A DNA stretch of 64,000 nt from Beroe forskalii (Eukaryota; Ctenophora; Nuda; Beroida; Beroidae): NCBI GenBank assembly GCA_011033025.1, contig WFMF01000368.1:114396-178395 (forward strand), in the 5' to 3' direction. Both the position numbers and the translations under genes were made by a program. The notes under the pieces are model-generated. The model was not told the origin of the DNA. It ran no database searches and worked only from the letters and a program-made list of their open reading frames with translations. Of this stretch, positions 55,549-64,000 are shown in pieces. Position 1 is the stretch's first letter. Each line of letters starts with the position of its first letter.

Positions 55549-58500
55549 GTACGGTTTTCTGTTTCTTTGTCCTTTATAGAAGACGAAAGTTAATATTCAA
55601 TTCTTTTACTTTTGATATTTCAAGCGATACTGATGAACAAGAGATCGAGACATTTGATTATGACAAGGATTGAGGAGTTGATTGAACAAGCTCTGGTCTT
55701 CTTATATCCTAAAATAACTTTGGCTCCCTAAAACTGGTGTAACTGCATATCGAATAACAAACTCTAAAATTCATGCTTATTTGAATTGTTATAATAGAAT
55801 GATCTTTTTAGTCACGAAAATGAGTTGCAAATTAATGATTCGATAATAAGATAATGTGACACGATTATATGATATTAGCAGTGTAGAGAATAACGTGTGG
55901 TGAATTTACCCGCATCCGCCTTAACCCTGCTAAATCCGACCCTTTTGGCTGCATCGAGATCCCGACCTAAAGTGGAAACAACCTCGCCCTCCCAACACAA
56001 AACTACAAAATAAATAAGTTTTACAACTGATTTGCAGCCAGCCAACAATCTAACTTTGTTAACACTTGAAAGATCCTTACAATCTCATCTAACAACTATT
56101 ATAGACAAAGAAGTCCATATTTAGCCGAAGAATGGGGGTTTTTAAATGGCCGAAGTTCAAAATTCTGAAAGCAGCATTTTCTTAGTTGAATTAGATTGTA
56201 CTGACCTGCAAACTTTCATGAGTTAACTAGTAAGTTTTATCCTGAGAGCATCCCCCCCCCGAGACACTGATCAAAATTCAGAAAATCCTCTGGCACAATT
56301 GGACTTTGGAAAGACTCTGTGTATGAATGTGTCATTGTTTGGTCCTAGTTCACTCACTGGAATGCAGTCACATGGTAAAAAACAGTTATCAGCCTTATTT
56401 TTGGTATTTGTGGCCAATTATAGACAAAGAAGTCCATATTTAGCCCAAGGATGGAGGTTTTTAAGAAGCTGTAAATCATGAAAATGGCCGAAGTTCAAAA
56501 TTCTGAAAGCAGCATTTTCTTAGTTGGATCAAACTGTACTGACCTGCAAACTTTCATGAGTTAACTAGTTAGTTTTATCCTGAGAGCACCCCCCCCCCCC
56601 CCGACTGATCAAAATTCAGAAAATCCTCTGGCACAATTGGACTTTGGAAAGACTCTGTGTATGAATGTGTCATTATTTGGTCCTAGTTCACTCACTGGAA
56701 TGCAGTTACATGGGAAAAACAGTTATCAGCCTTATTTTTGGTATTTGTGGCCAATTATAGACAAAGAAGTCCATATTCAGCCCAAGAATGGGAGTTTTGA
56801 AGAGGCTGTAACTCGTGAAAATGGCCGAAGTTCAAAATTCTGAAAGCAGCATTTTCTTAGTTGGATCAAACTGTACTGACCTGCAAACTTTCATGAGTTA
56901 ACTAGTAAGTTTTATCCTCAGAGCACCCCCCCTCCCCGAGATACTGATCAAAATTCAGAAAATCCTCTGGCACAATTGGACTTTGGGAAGACTCTGTGTA
57001 TCAATGTGTCATTATTTGGTTCTAGTACACTCTCCGAGTAACAATCTAACTTTGTAAACCCTTCAAAAATATAGGGTAACCGCTGATGATTCACAGTTTA
57101 CTGTTTAGTCTCTTCCGCCTCTAATGTCAATCATTGAATTAGAAAAGGATATGCAGTATTTTGTTATGTTTGTAGTATACCCATACACCTCTAAAGATAA
57201 GACAAAGCATCCTTACAATTTCAGCTGAATGACGGGGACGCGGATGGAGACGGTGTCCCGGATGTGACTGATATCTGCCCCTTCGACAAGAGTATCTCTT
57301 CCTTCTCCTTCAAAACCAGCCAACTTGTCGACATGGCTACCTCGGCGTGAGTGTCATTTCCAGTCCTATGGTTAGATTGATCACTGTTAACACCCTTCTA
57401 ATCTCCCCACCTTGCACAGGTATTTACTATTGGTTACAATGACTCACAACCACGTCTCATTATTCACTGCTTCATTAATGTAATTCACTGTTGCAGTACC
57501 CCGGAGGAGATTCGTTGGAAAGTGACGGGAGTTGACGTGTCTCTGGAGGCGATGATGTATGAAGACAGGAAGCCTAGTGGCGTGGTGGTCAAGGAGGCTG
57601 CTCTCAACTCACCTTTAGTTCTCCTGGGTGAGAATAGGTGAGAGAAGAACAAGAGAGGTATTAAGAGAGATGTACTGAGGAGAGGTGAGACAAGAATAAG
57701 AGAGGTAATTGGGGAATAAGGGGAGATGTGGTGGAAATAGGTAAGAGAAGGAGTGGTGATATTATGTGAGAAGAGAGAAATGGAATAGGTGAGAATAGGT
57801 GGAAATGATAAGTTTTTGAATCACTCATTATTCAAGAAATTGAGGAGTATGATGTTATGATGTAGGGAATTCTTTGAATCCTGATACCGTTCATACCCTT
57901 CATCCTGGTATTGGAGCATGTCCCAAACACCTCTTGTTCAGGTTTGAAGAGGTCCGTTACGAGGGGACCTTCTACACGGCTAATAGTGTGGAGTATCCTA
58001 CAACCGCTAACGGAGCCATAGGTAGAATAGTTCCCTAATTCCACTAATGTTAATACTTTAATATGTTAGTGATTGCATTTTGATTGTTACATTTTAATTT
58101 TAATTTTAATTTTAATTGTTAATGATTGCATTTTAAGTGCATGATAGATTATAATGAACAGCTCTACAAGTACATTGACATCTGTAAAGATGCTATCATC
58201 TGGCACCCAGGTGAGGGGAAGTGCATGCCAGGTGAGTTCCAGCAGAGCTCTCCGCGATGGAGAGCTGCCACCTCTGCGTGACGGGGGAGGTGGTCAGTGA
58301 GCATTGCACCAAAAGTACATTGGTAAAGGAAATTCTTCTATCACTAAACGATTGCAGGAAGAAATAGTAAATTGAAGTGTTTAGTAAGGAGTAAAAAGTG
58401 CAAACCACGACATCACATGATATGCCACATCGCCCTGCAGGTATAGTGTTCGGTTATCAGCGTCTAGTCCACAAGACAGACAACACTAGGTTGATATAAT

Positions 58501-60673
58501 GTCACATTTCCCTGCAGGTATAGTGTTCGGTTATCAGCGTCTAGTCCACAAGACAGACAGCACTAGGTTTGTGACGCGGTGTTACCTAGCAACCTGGCGA
58601 CACAACTACTACCCTTACACCACATGTACAGCAAATCAGTACGAGAACTGCAACTACGGAGCTACTACAGGTCCGTTACAGTTGTTACCTATTACATGTT
58701 ATCTATTGCATATCACATACATGTTCGCTAATCAACCCAGGTTATGGTTAGGGTTGGGTTAATTCAGGGCGGTTTCGGTTTGTTTCGCATGTTTCAGCTT
58801 GTTTCGACTAGTTCCTGCTTGTTGTATCAACGCTAATTATTATTAATATTAATTTTTTCCCTCCCCATTGGCATTTTTGTGTATACAAAAAGGCAAATGA
58901 GAGGGTTGGCAGAGATCGTTGTCTGGAAGGGTGAGAAATAGGATATGTGTATATCAGGTCGAGGTTTGCAATACAACTACTGTAATTTCTGGAAAGTGCC
59001 CGGATTGCTCCTTTATAATATCAGTCGCGAAAATGTCCCTCCGTCCGTCCCTCCGTCCGTCCCTCCGTCCGTCCGTCCCCTTTTCACACAAATCTTCAAA
59101 ATCACGAATTTCCTAATTCATGAAGCTTTCGGTTGTCAAAAATTTTAATCTCATAACCAGGCCCATCCGTGCCACATTCCCAGTCACTAAAGTTTTCATA
59201 TCTAATGTCCTGAAATTGATTTTCATTTCGACTATTTCAAACACAAAAAACACGATTTTTTCCGCCAAAAAAGATATTGACCGAGTAAATGTGAAGAAGG
59301 CTTGCCAAATTTCACTATTCTCTAAGAAATGATGTGGAAAATTGAATCAATATCACATTAAAAAACTGAAATTTTACACATATTGTTACACATAATTAGC
59401 ATGTCATTTCACGGCTTCGTAGCTCAATCGGTTAGCGCGTCAGACTTTGTAGTGCTGGCACGCTAGAGGTCACGGGTTCGAGTCCCACTATAGTCAAATT
59501 TCAAATTTTTATTTTCTTAGCTTATCTTCAGTTTTCTGATAGCAAAAAATGATCCTGTACAGCCCAATCAGTTCATCAGAAAGGTTTTAAATCAAGTCAC
59601 AGAAAATTTTCAGTAATCTTACTACTTATAATTCTTCCTCATATATAAATATATAAATAAATAAATATATATCTGTCTGTCCGGTTTATGATTTCTGTCT
59701 GTCCGGTGGCTTATATATAGCCACAGATTTTTCTGACACCACTCAGTACCCAATCAAGCATGCCGATTGCCGATGATCGGAATGTTCATACCAGAGTACC
59801 AGTGACGTTTGACACCACCTGACATATAGACATCACATAGAGGAGTAGGCACACCCGATTAAAATATGACCTCATCACTGATAAGAACTACAGTACTGCA
59901 TTATACTGTACCAATTGCTGAAGCGAAAAAATTGTGAACGATGGCCGGAGGCCATGGGTTCTGCTAGTAAATTTAATTCAGCAGTTAGATTTCGAAATAC
60001 AAGATGGCACGATACTCAAATAAGCATGTTGCCCAGGTCGTTAAGACTAGAATTTCCAAAATGCTGAGTTTCAAGACATCAAGCATCGCGGGGGAGGGAA
60101 ATTAAGCGCCTGCATACGGGAACAATGGACAAACAAGAATTGTGTCGGCAGGCGCAATTCTTGTTCATGTTGATTGTTCAACGAGAATTTGACAAAACAC
60201 GAAGTAATTACCTACCTACCTCTTACTTATCTCAATATAACCAATCAATTAATGTCAGGACTACAAATAAAGGAGGTGTCAATTGATAGCACCTCTTCTC
60301 CTAACAACAGACGGGAGATTCTTTGGTGGTCGAGTGAGTCTTTTAAACTTGTCAAAATATATTTCTTTTCTTATTTAACTGGACCTGAGGGATCAAATGC
60401 ACTTTTAAAATTAGGTCTAGAGAATATAAGGACTGAAAAGTTTTAAGTATATAACTAAGAAATTAGTAAAAAGTAAGTAAGTAAGGAAAATAAATTCGTA
60501 TATTTTTCATTAATCTGCTTCTAAATTGTCAATTGACAGTTCGATAAACGTCTGCTTTATCTAACAGATCATGATATTTCAGCGTACAACGAGGACGCTA
60601 GTAAGGGAATCACAACACGACTGCTTTACCAGGATCCAAACCGAGCAGTGTGGCAACTTAACACAGCGTACAG
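55407..60673 (+). CDS. Thbs: Thrombospondin-type gene, six internal exons
   Basis: Thrombospondins are secreted, calcium-binding matrix glycoproteins. Exons 55407-55548, 57225-57346, 57497-57637, 57942-58021, 58518-58670 and 60583-60673 share one frame (about 243 residues). They encode the last type 3 (Ca-binding) repeats, CDDDLDGD and DGDADGDGVPDVTDICP, then the first part of the C-terminal lectin-like domain (RFEEVRYEGTFYTANS, GIVFGYQ, GITTRLL, NRAVWQLNT), equivalent to the FNxVDFxGTF, GFxFGYQ and ALWHTG elements of known thrombospondins. Unlike animal thrombospondins it lacks a recognisable VVMWKQ segment after FGYQ, reading RFVTRCYLATWRH with extra cysteines instead. Both ends of the gene are missing. 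Confidence 0.88.
56107..57035 (+). repeat. ~338-bp tandem repeat, about 2.7 copies
   Basis: Units contain GGCCGAAGTTCAAAATTCTG, GAGTTAACTAGTAAGTTTTA, a poly-C run before GACTGATC or GAGACACTG, and GGACTTTGGAAAGACTCTGT. Equivalent points lie at about 56299, 56637 and 56977. It fills most of the intron between the first two thrombospondin exons. The 60-68-residue frames at 56299 and 56637 are copies of the repeat. Confidence 0.93.
57225..57346 (+). CDS. Thbs: Thrombospondin exon: last type 3 repeat and domain junction
   Basis: Acceptor TTACAATTTCAG, donor GC|GTGAGT. It reads LNDGDADGDGVPDVTDICPF then DKSISSFSFKTSQLVDMATS. The ICP closes the last calcium-binding repeat, and the hydrophobic part that follows corresponds to the start of the C-terminal globular domain. 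Phase 0 in, phase 2 out. Confidence 0.9.
57497..57637 (+). CDS. Thbs: Thrombospondin exon: start of lectin-like domain
   Basis: Acceptor CACTGTTGCAG. It reads TPEEIRWKVTGVDVSLEAMM ... VVVKEAALNSPLVLLGEN. The WKVTG stretch sits where other thrombospondins have DPNWVV. Two donors, G|GTGAGA at 57628 and AG|GTGAGA at 57638, are 10 bp apart. Only the second keeps the frame into the next exon (GENRFEEVRYEGTF), so it is chosen. Confidence 0.85.
57942..58021 (+). CDS. Thbs: Thrombospondin exon: EGTF strand region
   Basis: Acceptor CTCTTGTTCAG, donor AG|GTAGAA. It reads RFEEVRYEGTFYTANSVEYP then TTANGAIG, aligning with FNAVDFSGTFFINT of vertebrate thrombospondins. Phase 2 in, phase 1 out. Confidence 0.87.
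58418..58494 (+). pseudogene. Partial duplicate of the FGYQ exon and its acceptor
   Basis: A 77-bp direct duplication. The acceptor-like CCCTGCAG and the first ~50 bp of the next exon (GTATAGTGTTCGGTTATCAG ...) occur first at about 58418-58494 and again at 58495-58571. Using the first acceptor (58440) leads within about 20 codons to an in-frame TAA just after ACTAGGTTGATA. It therefore acts as an acceptor decoy or poison exon, not a coding exon. Confidence 0.85.
58518..58670 (+). CDS. Thbs: Thrombospondin exon: FGYQ region
   Basis: Acceptor TTTCCCTGCAG, donor ACAG|GTCCGT. It reads GIVFGYQRLVHKTDSTRFVT then RCYLATWRHNYYPYTTCTAN and QYENCNYGATTG. FGYQ is the hallmark strand of the thrombospondin C-terminal domain. 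The following 35 residues are rich in Tyr and Cys (three Cys) and differ from the WKQ-containing stretch of known members. Phase 1 in, phase 1 out. Confidence 0.88.
58671..59400 (+). other. Thrombospondin intron, repeat fragments
   Basis: Contains a (CCGTCCGTCCCT)n tract at about 59038-59080 and AT-rich sequence. No exon seen. Confidence 0.5.
59413..59494 (+). tRNA. tRNA-like sequence, probable pseudogene or SINE head
   Basis: TAGCTCAATCGGTTAGCGCG (59420-59439) fits an A box / D-arm and GGGTTCGAGTCCC (59474-59486) fits a B box / T-arm. The spacing allows a tRNA, but the acceptor ends do not pair, the T stem has two mismatches, and the anticodon arm pairs only as a longer stem (GTCAG/CTGGC with an 11-nt loop). 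I read it as a tRNA-derived repeat and do not assign an anticodon. Confidence 0.4.
59640..60130. repeat. Dispersed repeats in the thrombospondin intron
   Basis: TAAATATA-type AT repeat and twin CTGTCTGTCCGG near 59640-59710; an inverse copy of the 38395 repeat at 59872-59968; GGAGGGAAATTAAGCGCCTG near 60094, shared with 31962. Confidence 0.65.
60131..60582 (+). other. Intron, nothing recognised
   Basis: AT-rich sequence up to the acceptor at 60582. A 90-codon frame at 60174-60446 has no recognisable motif. Confidence 0.4.
60583..60673 (+). CDS. Thbs: Thrombospondin exon: TRLL/VWQLNT region
   Basis: Acceptor CATGATATTTCAG, donor AG|GTTAGA. It reads AYNEDASKGITTRLLYQDPN then RAVWQLNTAYR, aligning with the GIQLKxVxSxTGPGExLRNALWHTG part of thrombospondins. 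Phase 1 in, phase 2 out. The remaining exon(s) of the domain (GWKD ... YRW ... IRVxxYEG) were not found before 64000. Confidence 0.82.
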
Positions 60674-60676
60674 GTT

Positions 60677-60865
60677 AGACTTTGTGTACCCCTTCTACAC
60701 CCCTTCTGTAACCCCCCTATTACCCTTCTGTAACCCCCTATTACCCTTCTGTAACCCCTATACCCCTTCTGTACCCCTTCTATACCCCTCCTATACCCCT
60801 CCTGTAACCCCTATACCCCCTCTGTAACCCCCTATACCCCATTTGTACACCTTCTATTCTCTTCC
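60677..60865 (+). repeat. Degenerate TACCCCTTCTGTAACCCCC repeat after a thrombospondin donor
   Basis: About ten irregular units of TACCCCTTCTGTAACCCCCT beginning a few bases after the GTTAGA donor. Similar pyrimidine-rich composition to the arrays before Pax acceptors, but here on the 5' side of an intron. Confidence 0.8.
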
Positions 60866-62250
60866 TATTCTAGCACCGCGCATTTTCATATTTTATGTCC
60901 GCCACGCGGTTTTATCTTTTGTCGTGTTGCTCCTAACGCCAAACTACAATGAAAAGGACCATATTTCAGATTTGGTGTAATGGAAAACGCGCGCCGCTGC
61001 GCATTAAAATTTGTCATCATTTTAAACCTCCTAGGATTGCTCGCCAAATATAATTCGCCAATTGCCAAATCGGCAGGTTTTGATTATAAGTATTTATTGA
61101 TCTGTAGCATGGGACTTATGGGGCAATTCTTCTCGAACGAGCACCCAGTCTCAAGGTTTTCTGTTTTGAGCACATCTATCATGCTCATTGATCCACGGTG
61201 AACTTCTGTTTTCTCCCATCATCCTACACTGGTAAAGCATGCACTTCATGCCAGCCAAAGCCAACTTCAACCAAAGTCAACTTCAAAGTCCAACACACAC
61301 GTCTTACCTGTTAACCAGTCCAGTCACCACGACTCCCTTATCAGATCAGCCCTGGGGTTAGGAAGGATTCCGGCATACGTGCCCTTATCCTGATCTGTGC
61401 AACCTATGCTAGACATCTTAGCCAGGCCACATCCACCTTTTGGTGCTCCCCCCATTTACCTGCCCCATTGGGTTGACAGTTGATCTTGGGCAGTTATGGT
61501 ATCCCTACCAACGAGGTCCATCAGTTGTTGCTGATCACATGCTCCATCAGTGACAACTTCTCATTGTGACAACTCCTCTTTGTGACCTCTACAGCCTCTT
61601 TTGCTACATGGTCAGGTGTAGCAGTATGGCTGCCAGAGGACATCCTCAACCCAAACACCCCATCATCGCAAAGACACCCCCCACCTGCAAAGACATCCTT
61701 CACACCACCAAAGACACCCTTCACCACCCCTCGCTGGAACCTCAACCTTCTCCCCCCTCCCTGCTGGGGATCATCTGAACTGCTTGAGAACAGAGATCAG
61801 GTAAACAGTGGTGTGCACCGTTATTAAAAACTGATACGGCACCGCCTGATTATGGGCTCAAATTGAATCACCTAGGTGGTTCACTAAAATCTTATATATA
61901 TTTTCTGTCCTAGGCTCTAACAGGGCGTGAAATAAATCATCTCAAAGATGATAGAACATTTTTCGATAGACGGTAGTTCAGTGTTCAGAGGTCCTAGAAA
62001 TTAGTAGCACCAAAAAAGTTATCTAATCAAGTAATAAATTCCTTGGGCAATCCTGATCTTTTACCAACAAGTGTGTTTAACTTCAAATGGCGATATCTCG
62101 GCTTCCTTATAGACTAAAAATGCTCAACAACCACTCTAAAATGAGCGCATTGAGTGGGGTAGAGATTAGAAAATGGATGGAAGACGCTGTTGCTCTGTAG
62201 TCTGTTCTTCTGTTGATGGTGAAAAGCTAAAAGCAGAAACCTCCCGAATC
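60866..62250. other. No gene recognised
   Basis: Mostly unique sequence with small open frames (60980-61201, 61521-61827) that show no known motif. I looked for the next thrombospondin exon here without success. Confidence 0.4.
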
Positions 62251-62254
62251 CACC

Positions 62255-62560
62255 TAAACCCATCTAACCCACCCAGAACACACCGGCGGATTTAGCCTCG
62301 AAACCACCCGAAACCACCAAACCCAGGTCTGAAAACACCCGAAACCACCCGAACCAACCCGAAACCACCAAACCCAGGTCTGAAAACACCCAAAAGTCAA
62401 AACCACCAAACCCAGGTCTGAAAACACCCGAAACAACCCGAAACCACCAAATCCAGGTCTGAAAACACCCGAAACCTCCCGAAACAACCCGAAACCACCA
62501 AACCAAGGTCTGAAAACACCCGAAACCTCCCGAACCCACCTGAACCCACTACCCACCAAA
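62255..62560. repeat. ~33-57-bp CCGAAACCACCAAACCCAGG repeat
   Basis: About six irregular units built from CCGAAACCACCAAACCCAGG, TCTGAAAACACC and CGAAACCTCC. The minus-strand frames at 62254-62643 are repeat-derived. Confidence 0.88.
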
Positions 62561-62849
62561 AACCAACCCGAACCCACCTGAAACTTCGACCCAAAAGGCA
62601 AAACGGGCATTAACTTTCTAACTTTACTCAAACATGGAACCACCCGCTACCCCTCCAAAATTCAGTGTTTGGCTGGATTAGCATTAGGGCAGGCCCCATC
62701 CCCAACCCAAATCTCTCTCCTGACCCTAACCAAAACCCTAACCTTACCAGCTTATCTTGAAGTTGAGTAATTACTTGAATTAGTAGAGTCTGTAGCCAAT
62801 CAAATTAGAAGTCTGTCGGATACAAACATGAAGTAATGACACTTCGAGT

Positions 62850-63010
62850 GACAAAACGGTACGGGTGACAAATCGGTACGGGTGACAAACCGGTACGGGT
62901 GACAAAACGGTACGGGTGACAAAACGGTACGGGTGACAAAACGGTACGGGTGACAAAACGGTACGGGTGACAAAACGGTACGGATGACAAAACGGTACGG
63001 GTGAAAAACG
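62850..63010. repeat. 17-bp GTGACAAAACGGTACGG minisatellite, about 9 copies
   Basis: Near-identical 17-bp units, followed by a G/A-rich degenerate stretch (63010-63070). Confidence 0.93.
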
Positions 63011-63070
63011 GCGGGTGAAACGGGGGGTAAAAACGGAAAGGGGCAAAAAAAGGGGGAAAAAAAGGGGGGG

Positions 63071-64000
63071 TGCAAAAAATTTTATGTATTTTTCAAGAGC
63101 CAGAACTACAGGTAGGGACCTGAACACACATAGGAAATTTTGGGTTTTTCAGCATTTGGACTGTAGTTTTAGATAAAAAATATAGGGTTTTCCCCTGAAG
63201 ATTCGTGGAAACACCTGATACCTGTGTTGTTCACAGGTTGTTCACGGGTTTTCCGACCTTTCAGGACTCAAGTCCGAGTCCTGTCTTGATTTAGCGTATA
63301 CCAAACAAAACACCTGTGGATTATCTTGTATCCAGCAGCCAACAGCTTGTAATTCAATCACAACTATGATTCAATTTGCTTTAGTTCATCATCGTGTCTT
63401 ACTCTCTTGCGCCCCGTTCAATCGAAATGAGATTTCTATTGTACTAAGTTTCACTTGTACTAAGTTTCTTTTGTACTAAGTTTCTCTTGTACTAAGTTTC
63501 TTTTGTACTAAGTTTATTGTTTAGGTGTACTCGTCTAGGTGTACTTAGGATGCTACAGTAATGTCGAACAGTTGTAATGATACGCATGGTGGTGTGTTTG
63601 GTTCTCCCTTTTAATTAAACCTTGATAATGCTTGCACTAAACCCTTGATAATGCTTGCACTACAAGTGTCTCTTTCAACCACTTATAGTTATACTCCCTC
63701 TAACAAATGTTAATTTACGCACGTTGCCTTAGCTCTTTAGGACCATTCATGCCCATGTTTTAGCATCTTTTATAATGATACCAGTCTGTTAATATAGCCT
63801 TTCCTTTTTACTTCGTGGTTATTACCTATGTGTTCAAAATCTAAACACATTTCAACTCTGAAGCATTATACTACAGCTGCGAATTAGCTTACTCTCAGCG
63901 CCTTATGGCTCTTCCAATCAGAGGGCGGAAATATTCAAAGTCTGCGCGCTGATCGGTCAAATCAGGGGATGGGTAAACACTATAAGCCGGAGGTGTGCGA
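63071..64000. other. Right edge, no gene recognised
   Basis: Contains five GTACTAAGTTTCTCTT-type units at about 63435-63512 and a duplicated CCTTGATAATGCTTGCACTA at about 63620-63660. No thrombospondin exon was found. Confidence 0.5.

Noticed and set aside
59413..59494. Functional tRNA gene
   Set aside because: A and B boxes are present, but acceptor stem and T stem do not pair properly, so it is listed only as tRNA-like.
61521..61827. Next thrombospondin exon
   Set aside because: Frames here contain no GWKD, YRW or IRV-type motif of the thrombospondin C terminus and no fitting phase-2 acceptor.

Overview
The window is metazoan nuclear DNA from an organism I cannot name. It is an intron-rich, AT-leaning genome crowded with minisatellites, fold-back elements and small inverted-repeat transposons. 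Only about 2 kb of the 64 kb is recognisable coding sequence. It belongs to three split genes, none complete in the window. No prokaryotic gene structure is present. Most long open frames are tandem repeats whose unit happens to lack stops.

Region 1 (about 4.5-27.7 kb, + strand) is a Pax gene. Seven exons keep one continuous frame and encode the second half of a paired domain, an octapeptide (YNIDDILGI), a serine/proline/alanine-rich tail and, at the extreme C terminus, an OAR-like motif. No homeodomain exon is seen, and none is needed to keep the frame. The first half of the paired domain is upstream of the window or unrecognised. The introns hold minisatellites. The one before the first visible exon is about 39 tandem copies of a branch-point / pyrimidine tract / CAG module, the last of which is the exon's own 3' splice site.

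Region 2 (27.7-36.8 kb) has no recognised gene. It holds small transposon-like inverted repeats, a ~130-bp tandem repeat, an array of AP-1-like sites and an array of a palindromic 33-mer.

Region 3 (37.1-49.2 kb) is one segment present twice in direct orientation. The copies are separated by ~1.5 kb of degenerate homopolymer sequence that looks like assembly noise; a similar block lies at 0.5-2.0 kb. The copies differ in repeat number and by a 1.26-kb inverted-repeat transposon with an 8-bp target duplication. The other copy preserves the empty site.

Region 4 (49.4-52.6 kb, - strand) carries the 3' end of a dynamin gene: the end of the GTPase effector domain and a proline-rich tail. A 58-bp minisatellite again supplies the 3' splice site.

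Region 5 (55.4-60.7 kb, + strand) carries six frame-consistent exons of a thrombospondin-type gene: type 3 repeats and part of the C-terminal lectin-like domain. Its 5' exons and last exons are not visible. The 5' parts of the dynamin and thrombospondin genes would have to overlap or interleave, or the assembly is misjoined.

The most distinctive signal is the placing of intronic minisatellites directly on 3' splice sites in two unrelated genes. The Pax gene with an OAR-like tail and no homeodomain is also unusual, as are arrays whose unit is a consensus regulatory site (CRE, AP-1, X-box-like).
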